Below are positions 19,616 to 32,084 of a DNA stretch of 43,667 bases, piece by piece (within the stretch, counting starts at the first letter, position 1; each line of letters opens with the position of its first letter). The notes under the pieces are model-generated. The model did no database searches. It was not told the origin of the DNA and saw nothing but the letters and a program-made list of their open reading frames with translations. Origin of the DNA: Inhella sp. (lineage in GTDB: Bacteria; Pseudomonadota; Gammaproteobacteria; Burkholderiales; Burkholderiaceae_C); assembly GCF_027532025.1 (NCBI RefSeq), contig NZ_JAPZSY010000126.1, positions 1 through 43,667 on the forward strand, in the 5' to 3' direction. The position numbers and the translations under genes are program-made.

Positions 19616-20788
19616 GTGAAAGACAAAAGCACCCAGCTCATCCACCACGGCTACCAAGCCCCGGCTGGATTCGCCGCCCCCGCACCCGCGGTGCACAAGG
19701 CCTCGACGGTCTTCTTCAGCAACTGCCGCGAGCTGCGCGAGCGCGACTGGCTCGACAAGCAGGCCTACACCTACGGCCTGCACGGCACGCCCACCAGCTT
19801 CGAGCTGGAGGCGCGCATCGCCGCGCTGGAGGGCGCGAATCACGCCTTGCTGCTGCCCAGCGGCTTGGCCGCCATCGCCTTGGTCAACCAGGCCTTGCTG
19901 CGCCAGGGCGACCGGGTGCTGCTGCCCGACAACGTGTACGGCCCAAGCCGCGCGATGGCGCGGCACGAGTTGCAGGCCTGGGGCATCGGGTATGCGTTCT
20001 ACGACCCCATGGCGCCCGAGCAACTGGCGCTCACGCCGGACGTGACCCTGGTGTGGTTGGAGGCGGCGGGTTCCGTCACGCTCGAGTTCCCCGACCTACC
20101 GGCGCTCATCCAGCGCATCCGCGCGCAAGCCCCGCAGGCCCTCATCGCCCTGGACAACACCTGGGGTGCGGGGCTGGCGTTTGACGCCTTCGCGCTCGGC
20201 GTGGACGTCACCATCCATGCCCTGACCAAGTACCCCAGCGGGGGCGGTGATGTGCTGATGGGCTCGGTGGCCTGCCGCGACGCGAAGCTGTACGAGCGCC
20301 TGGCCCTGTGCCACAGCCGCTTGGGGCTTGGCGTGGGCATGAACGACTGCGAGTTGGTGCTGCGCAACCTGCCCAGCTTGCCCCTGCGCTACGCCGCGCA
20401 GGACCAGGCGGCCCGCCGCATCGCGCAATGGGCGCAAGCCCAGCCTTGGGCCGTCGAGGTGTTGCACCCGGCACTGCCCACATCGCCCAGCCACAAGGCG
20501 TGGTCGGCGCTGTGCACCCAGGCCGCGGGCCTGGTGGGCATTCGGCTGCCCGAGGACACGACCCGCGAGACGGTGGAAGCGTGGGTGGATGGCCTGCGCC
20601 TGTTTCGCATCGGCTGGAGCTGGGGCGGCCCCATCAGCTTGGCGGTGCCCTACCACCTGGACGCCCTGCGCAGCCTGCCCAGCAGCCCCAAGGGTTGGAT
20701 GGTGCGCTTGGCGATCGGCCTGGAATCGGCCGACGACCTGATCGACGACCTGACCCGCTCGGCGGCCTCAGTCTTTGCCGGCCGATGA
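19616..20788 (+). CDS. metC: Cystathionine beta-lyase
   Basis: PLP-dependent Cys/Met metabolism enzyme, predicted to split cystathionine into homocysteine, pyruvate and ammonia. The PLP lysine is in [13 protein letters not shown] (about residue 204), the cofactor Asp in [10 protein letters not shown] (Asp about 180), and the phosphate-binding YGLHGTPTS and LLPSGLAAI segments are present. [11 protein letters not shown] near the C-terminus is typical of the beta-lyase branch. 390 residues. Starts at a GTG (19616) with GGAG 7 bases upstream. Its last 21 bases overlap the convergent smpB gene. Other Cys/Met PLP enzymes share the fold, so the exact reaction is moderately certain. Confidence 0.88.
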   Translation: MKDKSTQLIHHGYQAPAGFAAPAPAVHKASTVFFSNCRELRERDWLDKQAYTYGLHGTPTSFELEARIAALEGANHALLLPSGLAAIALVNQALLRQGDRVLLPDNVYGPSRAMARHELQAWGIGYAFYDPMAPEQLALTPDVTLVWLEAAGSVTLEFPDLPALIQRIRAQAPQALIALDNTWGAGLAFDAFALGVDVTIHALTKYPSGGGDVLMGSVACRDAKLYERLALCHSRLGLGVGMNDCELVLRNLPSLPLRYAAQDQAARRIAQWAQAQPWAVEVLHPALPTSPSHKAWSALCTQAAGLVGIRLPEDTTRETVEAWVDGLRLFRIGWSWGGPISLAVPYHLDALRSLPSSPKGWMVRLAIGLESADDLIDDLTRSAASVFAGR

Positions 20789-21232
20789 GACCTTGTGTCG
20801 CATCAGCTGTCCCTTCTCTCTCTCCCAATCCCGCTTCTTCTCGGCTTCGCGCTTGTCGTGCAGGGCCTTGCCCTTGCCCAGCGCGAACTGGCACTTCACG
20901 CGGCCGCCCTTGTAGTGCAGGTTGAGCGGCACCAAGGTGTAGCCCTTTTGCTCGGTCTTGCCGATCAGGCGACGGATTTCCTGCTTGGCCAGCAGCAGCT
21001 TCTTGGTGCGCTGTGCCTCCGGTCGCACGTGGGTGCTGGCGGCGCGCAACGGGTTGATCTGACAGCCGATCAAGAACAACTCGCCATCCTTCACCACCAC
21101 GTAGGCGCCGGTCAGTTGAACCTGTCCGGCACGGATGGCCTTGACCTCCCAACCCTCCAGCACCATGCCCGCCTCGTACTCTTCCTCGAGGTGGTATTCA
21201 AAGCGGGCGCGGCGGTTCTCAACGATGCTCAT
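20768..21232 (-). CDS. smpB: tmRNA-binding protein SmpB
   Basis: Carries tmRNA into stalled ribosomes for trans-translation. 154 residues starting [11 protein letters not shown]. The family blocks are [62 protein letters not shown] and the basic tail [15 protein letters not shown] place the start at the ATG (21232); no Shine-Dalgarno sequence precedes it, and a terminator-like hairpin with a 7-T tract ends 8 bases upstream. The 3' end overlaps metC. Divergent from ratA, an arrangement common in Burkholderiales. No ssrA gene is visible in the window. Confidence 0.96.
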   Translation of the reverse strand: MSIVENRRARFEYHLEEEYEAGMVLEGWEVKAIRAGQVQLTGAYVVVKDGELFLIGCQINPLRAASTHVRPEAQRTKKLLLAKQEIRRLIGKTEQKGYTLVPLNLHYKGGRVKCQFALGKGKALHDKREAEKKRDWEREKGQLMRHKVSSAGKD

Positions 21233-21239
21233 GGCGAAC

Positions 21240-21261
21240 AAAAAAACGCCCCGGGGGCGTT
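21240..21261 (-). terminator. Terminator-like hairpin in smpB leader
   Basis: Read on the minus strand: AACGCCCCCGGGGCGTT followed by a run of T (A run at 21240-21246 on plus). It has the form of an intrinsic terminator but stands directly before the smpB ATG with no gene upstream on that strand, so it may attenuate smpB or block antisense RNA rather than end an operon (inference). Confidence 0.6.
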
Positions 21262-21263
21262 CC

Positions 21264-21282
21264 TAGAATGAGCACCATTCTA
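21264..21282. promoter_or_regulatory. Dyad with two opposed -10-like boxes, ratA/smpB
   Basis: TAGAATG-AGCAC-CATTCTA is a perfect 7+5+7 dyad. Each arm contains TAGAAT, a good -10 hexamer, one on each strand, so it may be overlapping promoters for ratA (plus) and smpB (minus) or an operator. The last base is the A of the ratA ATG, which implies a leader of about six bases or none. No convincing -35 is seen for either. Confidence 0.5.
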
Positions 21283-21737
21283 TGAAGCCCGTCACCAAGT
21301 CCGTTCTGCTCTGGTACAGCGCGCAAGAGATGTACGAGCTGGTCACCGGCGTGGAGTCCTACCCGCAGTTCCTACCCTGGTGCGAAGGGGCGCAGGTGCT
21401 GGAGCGGCGCGACGATGGCCTCACTGCCCGCCTCGACCTCGCCTTCGCCGGCGTTCGCACCCACTTCACCACCCGCAACCTGCACGAGCCTGGGCGGCGC
21501 GTTCAGGTGCAACTGGTGGATGGGCCGTTTTCTCACCTCGACGGGGATTGGCACTTCAAGCCTTTGATGCGGCCGGGCTCCGACCAGAGCAATGCCTGCA
21601 AGGTGCTGTTCGAGATGCGCTATGCCTTCTCGAGCAGCGCGCTGGAGGCCGTGCTGAGCCCCGTGTTCGACAAGGTGGCCCAAACCTTCGTCGATCGCTT
21701 CGTCGAGAGAGCCGAGGCTGTTTATGGCCCCCGCTGA
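21282..21737 (+). CDS. ratA: RatA family START-domain protein
   Basis: Coenzyme-Q-binding COQ10/START-like fold. E. coli RatA is described as inhibiting 70S assembly, and homologues bind ubiquinone, so the cellular role in this organism is not fixed. 151 residues with typical VLLWYSAQEMYELVTGVESYPQFLPWC at the N-terminus (shown in two overlapping parts: YSAQEMYELV and ESYPQFLPWC), LVDGPFSHLDGDW and LSPVFDKVAQTFVDRF. The ATG at 21282 has no Shine-Dalgarno sequence and lies inside the promoter dyad, suggesting a leaderless or near-leaderless mRNA. Overlaps rnfH by 14 bases. Confidence 0.92.
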   Translation: MKPVTKSVLLWYSAQEMYELVTGVESYPQFLPWCEGAQVLERRDDGLTARLDLAFAGVRTHFTTRNLHEPGRRVQVQLVDGPFSHLDGDWHFKPLMRPGSDQSNACKVLFEMRYAFSSSALEAVLSPVFDKVAQTFVDRFVERAEAVYGPR

Positions 21738-22029
21738 GCTCACGGTGACCTTGGTGCGGTCGCCGTCTGCGGCCCAAACCGAACGCCAAACGCTGCGCCT
21801 GCGCGCGCCCGCCACCGTGGCCGACGCGCTGCGGTGCGCGGGCTGGGTCCCGGTTGATGGTGAGATGCTGGGCGTGTGGGGGCGCAAGGTGAGCGAAGCC
21901 GAGCCCTTGCAGGACGGCGACCGGGTCGAGCTCTACCGACCGCTCACCGTGGACCCGATGCAGGCCCGACACCGCCGCCACGCGCTGCAAGGTGGGCGGC
22001 GCATCGTGTCGCGCCACCGCCCGGGCTGA
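21724..22029 (+). CDS. RnfH family protein (RatB-like)
   Basis: 101-residue ubiquitin/ThiS-like beta-grasp protein of the RnfH (UPF0125) family, regularly found behind ratA. Visible blocks: LTVTLVRSPSAAQ, TVADALRCAG, LGVWGRKVSEAEPLQDGDRVELYRPL and the terminal PMQARHRRH. Function unproven. Its ATG lies within ratA, so it is translated from the same message. Convergent with the DUF4124 gene 7 bases on. Confidence 0.9.
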   Translation: MAPAELTVTLVRSPSAAQTERQTLRLRAPATVADALRCAGWVPVDGEMLGVWGRKVSEAEPLQDGDRVELYRPLTVDPMQARHRRHALQGGRRIVSRHRPG

Positions 22030-22036
22030 CCGGCGG

Positions 22037-22555
22037 TCAGCGGCAGTCGCTGGCGACGACGGCTCTCGCGCGGTTCAGCTCGGCCGCGCGCTGTTGGTCG
22101 TCCAAGAACTCGCGCTCGCCCTTTTCGTTGGAGCGAACCAAGCGGGTACCTGCTTCCAGGTCGCGCACTTGGGCCTGTGAGACGCGGCAGTTTTCGGCGC
22201 GGATCTTGGCGTTGCTGGCTTCCACGGCCTTGCGCTGAGCTTCCTCTTGCTTCAGGCGTTTGGTTTCGGCCTCATGGAACTTGCGTTCTTCGGGCGACGA
22301 GGCCCGTGTGGCTGGCGCTGTCGGCGCCGACGCCGGGGGCGGTGCGTCGTTGGACACGATGCGCATGGGCAGCTTGGCGCCCGGCGGGCGCTTCAAGATG
22401 TCCTTATCGGGCACGCTGGGTGGCGGGGCGCGGTCGCTGAATTGGATGTTGCCCTGGGCGTCTCTCCACTGCCAAGTGGCGGAGGCCGCCGATGCCGACA
22501 GGGACAAGCCCAGCAGGCAGGCGCTCGTGAACACGGTGAGAGCGTGAATGCGCAT
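22037..22555 (-). CDS. DUF4124 domain-containing periplasmic protein
   Basis: 172 residues. A Sec signal peptide (MRIHALTVFTSACLLGLSLS, then ASAASA) is followed by a DUF4124 domain with TWQWRDAQGNIQFSDRAPP, then a Pro/Ala linker and a charged helical segment (about 90-140) rich in Lys, Glu and Gln that is probably coiled coil, with Cys residues near 124 and the C-terminus. DUF4124 proteins are common single-domain periplasmic proteins of Proteobacteria with no known activity. Divergent from guaB and probably monocistronic. Confidence 0.88.
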   Translation of the reverse strand: MRIHALTVFTSACLLGLSLSASAASATWQWRDAQGNIQFSDRAPPPSVPDKDILKRPPGAKLPMRIVSNDAPPPASAPTAPATRASSPEERKFHEAETKRLKQEEAQRKAVEASNAKIRAENCRVSQAQVRDLEAGTRLVRSNEKGEREFLDDQQRAAELNRARAVVASDCR

Positions 22556-22623
22556 GGTGTGAACCGATGGGCTGCAACAGGAGTGCCGAGTGTAGGAGGG
22601 AAGGCCTCGGCCTGGGGTTTGCC

Positions 22624-22629
22624 ATAATC
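22624..22629 (+). promoter_or_regulatory. Candidate -10 box of guaB
   Basis: CATAAT within TTTGCCATAATCTCG, 25 bases before the guaB ATG. The -35 position has no good match, so this rests on the -10 and on its position. Confidence 0.4.
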
Positions 22630-22654
22630 TCGCTTTGCGTCTGGAGCTTTCCCC

Positions 22655-24121
<1,467 letters not shown>

Positions 24122-24141
24122 CCACCCAAAGGGACAGGAAG

Positions 24142-24168
24142 GCGGGGCGAAGGCCCCGCTTGCTGTTT
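24142..24168 (+). terminator. Weak terminator/attenuator after guaB
   Basis: GCGGGGC-GAAG-GCCCCGC (24142-24159), followed by TTGCTGTTT. Strong stem, poor T tract. It ends 5 bases before the MFS start codon, so it probably lowers read-through from guaB rather than stopping it. Confidence 0.6.
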
Positions 24169-24173
24169 GAGCG

Positions 24174-25395
24174 ATGCGCGACGCCAAAGCCTCGATGGGG
24201 TTCATCTTCGCCACGGTGCTGATCGACATGGTCAGCATCGGGCTCATCATCCCAGTGCTGCCCGTCATCGCCGGCAGCTTCAGCCACACCCAGGCCGACC
24301 ACGCGCTGGCCTACCTGTTGGTGGCTGGCGCCTTTGGTGTGGCCAACTTTTTCGGCGCGCCGGTGCTGGGCGCCTTGTCGGACCAGTACGGCCGCCGGCC
24401 CGTCCTGTTGCTGGGTTTCTGCGGCCTGGCGCTGTCGTTTTTCGTGACGGCGGCGGCCACGGCCTTGTGGGTGCTGGTGGCCATTCGCTTGGTCAGCGGC
24501 GCCATGCAAGCCAACATCTCGGTGGCCAACGCCTACGTGGCCGACATCACGCCGCCGCAGGAGCGTGCCAAGCGCTTCGGCCAGTTGGGCGCGGCGTTCG
24601 GCCTGGGTTTCATCCTCGGGCCTGCCACGGGCGGTCTGTTGGGCAGCATCGACGTGCATTTGCCCTTCATCGTCGCCGGCTGCTTGGCCTTGGTGAACCT
24701 GGCCTATGGCTACTTCGTGTTGCCGGAGTCCCTGCCCAGCGATCGCCGTCGCGCGGTGGACTGGCGCAGCGCCAACCCCATCAGCAGCCTCCACAAGCTG
24801 GCGCACCTGAAGGGTGTGGGCGTGCTGGTGGTGGTCATCGGTTTGTCCGCCCTGTCGCAATTCATCTTGCACAGCAGCTGGGTGCTGTTCACCACCTTCA
24901 AGTTCGGCTGGGGCCCGCAGGAGAACGGGTGGTCGCTGTTCGCTGTGGGCTTGACCTCCGTCGTCGTGCAGGGCTTTTTGCTGTCCCGCATGCTCAGCCA
25001 CTTCAGCCCGCCGCGGCTGGTCGTGCTGGCTTTGGGGTCCAGCAGCGTGGCCTATTTGGGCTGGGCCATGGCGCCGCAGCCCTGGATGATGTTCGTCATC
25101 ATCGGGCTCAATGTGTTCGGCTATGCCGCTTCAGCAGCCATCCAGAGCATCGTGTCCAACAGCGTGGACGCCACGCGCCAGGGTGCCACGATGGGGGCCG
25201 TGGCTTCGCTCAACAGCCTCATGGCCGTGTTGGGCCCGGTCATCGGACCTGGCCTGCTCACCCTGGTGGCCGAGCTGCCCCGCGACGATTGGCGCCTTGG
25301 CGCTCCGTTTTTGTTTTGCGCGGCGCTGCAAGCGCTGGCGCTTGTGTTTGCCCTGCGTTTCCAGCGCACCCATCCCGTCCAACCGGTGAATGCCC

Positions 25396-25403
<8 letters not shown>
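24174..25403 (+). CDS. MFS transporter, TetA/TCR-like
   Basis: 409-residue major-facilitator protein with about 12 transmembrane helices. Signature motif [15 protein letters not shown], lies in the loop between helices 2 and 3, and a second glycine-rich [13 protein letters not shown] in helix 5 matches the drug-proton antiporter motif C region. The N-terminus ([19 protein letters not shown]) is like the TCR/Tet class. Substrate unknown: the class includes tetracycline exporters, but position between guaB and guaA suggests a conserved housekeeping role such as purine or metabolite export (inference). No Shine-Dalgarno sequence before the ATG at 24174. The 3' end overlaps guaA by 8 bases. Confidence 0.88.
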
Positions 25404-27000
<1,597 letters not shown>

Positions 27001-27003
27001 CCC

Positions 27004-28692
<1,689 letters not shown>

Positions 28693-29007
28693 GGTTTGTG
28701 GCACAGGGCGCCGCCCTGCCGCCGCCGCAAAGTCAGCCTCCTCGCCCAGGCAAGGCCTGAAATGTTGCAGTTCGGCAACAAGGCGGCGGCGTTTACACAC
28801 CAGAAACGCGCATTGATGCCTTTTGAATCAAGGCATTAGCGTGTAGTTCCTGCTGTCCCGGGGTCTTTCCCAGGGGTGCCGCCCGTCATGGCGCATTGAA
28901 ACTCCGCGCACCTTCAGCCGGGCTCGTTCCGGCTGCAGTGGGGCCTACCGGCCCCGCCAGGCGCCCCAACCCGGGCGCGCGTCATTTCCCCCATGAAGGA
29001 GTTCTCC
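28693..29007 (+). promoter_or_regulatory. Structured control region and leader of TonB-dependent receptor
   Basis: This 315-base gap has no gene but much symmetry. Two dyads lie in the promoter half: TGTTGC-AGTTCG-GCAACA (28763-28780), and ATGCCTT-TTGAATC-AAGGCAT (28816-28836), which has a further flanking CGC/GCG pairing. Three consecutive hairpins lie in the leader half: CAGCCGG-N7-CCGGCTG (28915-28935), GGGGCC-TACC-GGCCCC (28940-28955) and GCGCCC-N6-GGGCGC (28961-28978). The receptor Shine-Dalgarno AAGGAG is at 28996-29001. I could not place a convincing -35/-10 pair. The first dyad looks like a transcription-factor operator; the hairpins suggest control of mRNA stability or translation (inference). 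Confidence 0.55.
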
Positions 29008-31971
29008 ATGTTCAAACGCAAGAGCGTCAACGTCGCCGCTCTCATCGCGCTCGGCGTTGCCGCGCCCGTGTTCGCCCAGCAAGCTGCGCCGGCCCCGGCC
29101 CAGCAACTGGAACGTGTCGAAGTCACCGGTTCGCGCATCAAGACGCTGAACACCGAAACCGCTTCGCCCATCATCACCTTGGGCGCAGAAGCCATCAAGG
29201 TCGAAGGCAAGCGTGACGTTGAGAGCCTGCTGAACAACCTGCCCCAGGTCTTCGCCGACCAAGGTGGCCAAGTCTCCAACGGTTCGGACGGTACCGCCAC
29301 CGTCAACCTGCGCAACCTGGGCGCTGACCGCACCCTGGTGCTGATCAACGGCCGCCGCATGCCTGCCGGCAGCCCGCGCTCGCTGCCCACCGACTTGAAC
29401 CAGATCCCCGTGTCGCTGATCAAGCGCGTGGAAGTGCTGACCGGTGGCGCCTCGGCCGTGTACGGCTCTGACGCCGTGGCCGGCGTGGTGAACTTCGTCA
29501 TGAACGACAAGTTCGAAGGCGTCGAAGTCGAAGCCAACTACTCGTTCTTCAACCACAACCAGCAAAACAACAAGATCCAGGCTCTGGTGGCTTCGCGTGC
29601 CGCGACCAACCCCAGCCAGTACAAGGTGCCCGGCGACATCAGCGCCGACGGCAAGGTCAAGGACTTCAGCCTGACCATGGGCTCCAACTTTGCGGACAAC
29701 AAGGGCAACGCCACCTTGTTCGTGGGCCGCAAGACCACCGACGCCCTGCTGCAGTCGGAGCGTGACTTCACGGCTTGCGCGCTGAACTACAACCGCAATA
29801 ACGCCGCCAACGCCTTCGGTGGCTTCACCTGCGGCGGCTCGGGCACCAGCTTCCCTGGTCAGATCTCGGACTTCGCGAACTACGCGTTGACCGTGGCCGA
29901 TGCCAACGGGACCCCCCGCAACTACTCGGGCGCCACCGATGCCTACAACTTCGGCCCGCTGAACTACTTCCAGCGCCCGAGCACCCGCTACACCGCGGCT
30001 GCTTTTGCCCACTACGACATCTCGGACGCCGCCCGCGTTTACGCCGAACTGAACTTCCACGACGACAGCACCGTGGCCCAGATCGCGCCTTCGGGCTCGT
30101 TCTTCAACCAAGTCACGGTCTCGTACGAGAACCCGCTGCTGTCGCAAGGTTTCAAGAACGCCTTCCACGCCGCCAACCAGGCGGCTCTGGATGCAAACGG
30201 GAACCCGGCGCCTACCAATTTCTTGGCTCCTGGCGATACCCACACGACCTTCATCGGTCGTCGCAACGTCGAAGGCGGTGGCCGTCAAGACGACATCCGT
30301 CACACCTCGTACCGCGGTGTGGTCGGCGTGAAGGGCGAGATCAATCCCGCCCTTAGCTACGACGCGTATGCCTTGGTCGGTCGCGTGGTCTACCAAGAGA
30401 CCTACAAGAACGACTTCTCGATCGCCCGCACGGCCCGCGCGCTGGACGTGGTGTCTGACGCCAACGGCAACGCCGTTTGCCGCTCGGCACTGGACGGCAC
30501 GGACCCGAATTGCGTGCCTTGGAACATCTGGAAGTTGGGCGGCGTGACGCCGGCGGCCCTGGCCTACGTGCAGACCCCTGGCTTCCAGAAGGGCTACACC
30601 TCGACGGCAGTGACCGGCGGCACCATCAGCGGTGACCTGACCGACTACGGCATCAAGAGCCCGATGGCCAGCAGCGGCCTGGGCTTTGCCGTGGGCTTGG
30701 AGCGTCGCGTTGAGAAGATGGAACTGAGCACCGACGCCGCCTTCACCACGGGTGATCTGGCTGGCCAAGGTGGCCCGACCATCGGCGTGGGTGGCCAGTA
30801 CGCCGTGAACGACGTGTTCACCGAACTGCGCATGCCCCTGATCGAGAAGCTGCCCTTCGTCGAGCAGTTGAGCCTGACGGCCTCGTACCGCAAATCGAAC
30901 TACAGCACCAAGAAGAAGACCGACACCTACGGTCTGGGTCTGGAGTACGCGCCGATCAAGGAAGTCAAGTTCCGCGGTTCGTTCCAGCAAGCCTCTCGTG
31001 CTGCCAACGTGGTCGAGTTGTTCGAGGCACAAGGTCTGGGTCTGTACGATAACGATCAGGACCCTTGTGCTGGCGACTTCAATGCAGCCACTGATACGCC
31101 CGCGCCCACGCGGTCCGCGGCAGAGTGCGCGCGCACTGGGGTTTCTGCGGCCCAGTACGGCACGATCCCGATTAGCCCGGCCGGCCAGTACAACCAGATC
31201 GGTGGCGGCAACCCCAACCTGACGCCTGAAACTGCCAAGTCCACCACCTTTGGTGTGATCCTCCAGCCGATGCGCAACACCAGCGTGTCGTTGGATTACT
31301 TCAACATCAAGGTGAAGGACACGATCGGCACCCGCGGCGCCGTGAACATCCTGGAGGAGTGCTTGGACACCGGCGCTTCGAGTTCGTGCAGCTTGATCAA
31401 GCGCGACTCGGTGGGGTCGCTCTGGCTGACGCCGAACGCCTACATCGTCAACACCAACTTCAACATTGGTCAAGTCGAGACGGAAGGCGTTGACATCGCC
31501 GCTGACAGCACCTTCAAGCTGGGCGAGTGGGGCAGCCTGAACACCAGCATCGTTGGCACGTACCTCAACAAGTACGTTGAAGGCGCTGGTGGTGACGATT
31601 GCGCTGGCAAGTTCGGCGACGGCAACTGCGGCACGCCGCTGCCGAAGTGGCGCCACAAGCTGCGTTTCAGCTGGAGCACGCCTTGGGGCATGAACCTGGC
31701 TGCCACGCTGCGTCACATCGACTCGGTTAAGCACGACAACCCCGCGTCGACCGCTCAGGTCGCTTCGCTGGCCGCGCGTGACTACCTGGACCTGGCCGCG
31801 TCGTACAAGCTGACGAAGAACGTGACCATCCGTGCCGCGGTGAACAACCTGCTGGACAAGGATCCCCCGATCCGCACGAACGGCGCTGGCTTCACCAACG
31901 GCAACACCTACCCGCAGGTGTACGAGGCCAACGGTCGCCAGATCTCGCTGAACGTCACGGCCAAGTTCTAA
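29008..31971 (+). CDS. TonB-dependent outer-membrane receptor
   Basis: Large (987 residues) outer-membrane transporter. Signal peptide MFKRKSVNVAALIALGVAAP with cleavage after VFA (about 23). TonB-box-like LERVEVTGSRI (about 34-44). Plug domain to about residue 170 with VNLRNLGADRTLVLINGRR and ASAVYGSDAVAGVVNFV. A long beta-barrel follows, ending in the expected C-terminal Phe (LNVTAKF). The start is the ATG at 29008, because AAGGAG (28996-29001) is spaced for it; the ATG at 28993 precedes that site. It belongs to the long receptors of Caulobacter/Xanthomonas type, many of which take up oligosaccharides or peptides rather than siderophores; the substrate here is unknown. The segment around 31040-31190 (four Cys residues, Asp/Pro-rich) is probably a variable surface loop. 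More GGT/CGT/GCT codons than its neighbours suggest high expression. Confidence 0.94.
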   Translation: MFKRKSVNVAALIALGVAAPVFAQQAAPAPAQQLERVEVTGSRIKTLNTETASPIITLGAEAIKVEGKRDVESLLNNLPQVFADQGGQVSNGSDGTATVNLRNLGADRTLVLINGRRMPAGSPRSLPTDLNQIPVSLIKRVEVLTGGASAVYGSDAVAGVVNFVMNDKFEGVEVEANYSFFNHNQQNNKIQALVASRAATNPSQYKVPGDISADGKVKDFSLTMGSNFADNKGNATLFVGRKTTDALLQSERDFTACALNYNRNNAANAFGGFTCGGSGTSFPGQISDFANYALTVADANGTPRNYSGATDAYNFGPLNYFQRPSTRYTAAAFAHYDISDAARVYAELNFHDDSTVAQIAPSGSFFNQVTVSYENPLLSQGFKNAFHAANQAALDANGNPAPTNFLAPGDTHTTFIGRRNVEGGGRQDDIRHTSYRGVVGVKGEINPALSYDAYALVGRVVYQETYKNDFSIARTARALDVVSDANGNAVCRSALDGTDPNCVPWNIWKLGGVTPAALAYVQTPGFQKGYTSTAVTGGTISGDLTDYGIKSPMASSGLGFAVGLERRVEKMELSTDAAFTTGDLAGQGGPTIGVGGQYAVNDVFTELRMPLIEKLPFVEQLSLTASYRKSNYSTKKKTDTYGLGLEYAPIKEVKFRGSFQQASRAANVVELFEAQGLGLYDNDQDPCAGDFNAATDTPAPTRSAAECARTGVSAAQYGTIPISPAGQYNQIGGGNPNLTPETAKSTTFGVILQPMRNTSVSLDYFNIKVKDTIGTRGAVNILEECLDTGASSSCSLIKRDSVGSLWLTPNAYIVNTNFNIGQVETEGVDIAADSTFKLGEWGSLNTSIVGTYLNKYVEGAGGDDCAGKFGDGNCGTPLPKWRHKLRFSWSTPWGMNLAATLRHIDSVKHDNPASTAQVASLAARDYLDLAASYKLTKNVTIRAAVNNLLDKDPPIRTNGAGFTNGNTYPQVYEANGRQISLNVTAKF

Positions 31972-32016
31972 GCTTGCCGAACGCACCTGTCGCCCCTGGG
32001 GGCGGCAGGGACCCTC

Positions 32017-32042
32017 AAGGGCCGCCTCGTGCGGCCCTTTTT
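32017..32042 (+). terminator. Intrinsic terminator after receptor gene
   Basis: AAGGGCCGC-CTCGT-GCGGCCCTT (32017-32039) running into a T tract (32038-32042). It stands 45 bases after the receptor stop and 42 before the hydroxylase ATG. Confidence 0.85.
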
Positions 32043-32084
32043 CATGGATGCTCGCCCGAGGGCATCGATCACCTTCTACTGCCC

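Noticed and set aside
17968-19641. Long minus-strand open frame opposite rimO and phaR
   Set aside because: No recognisable domain, while rimO on the plus strand has all catalytic Cys residues.
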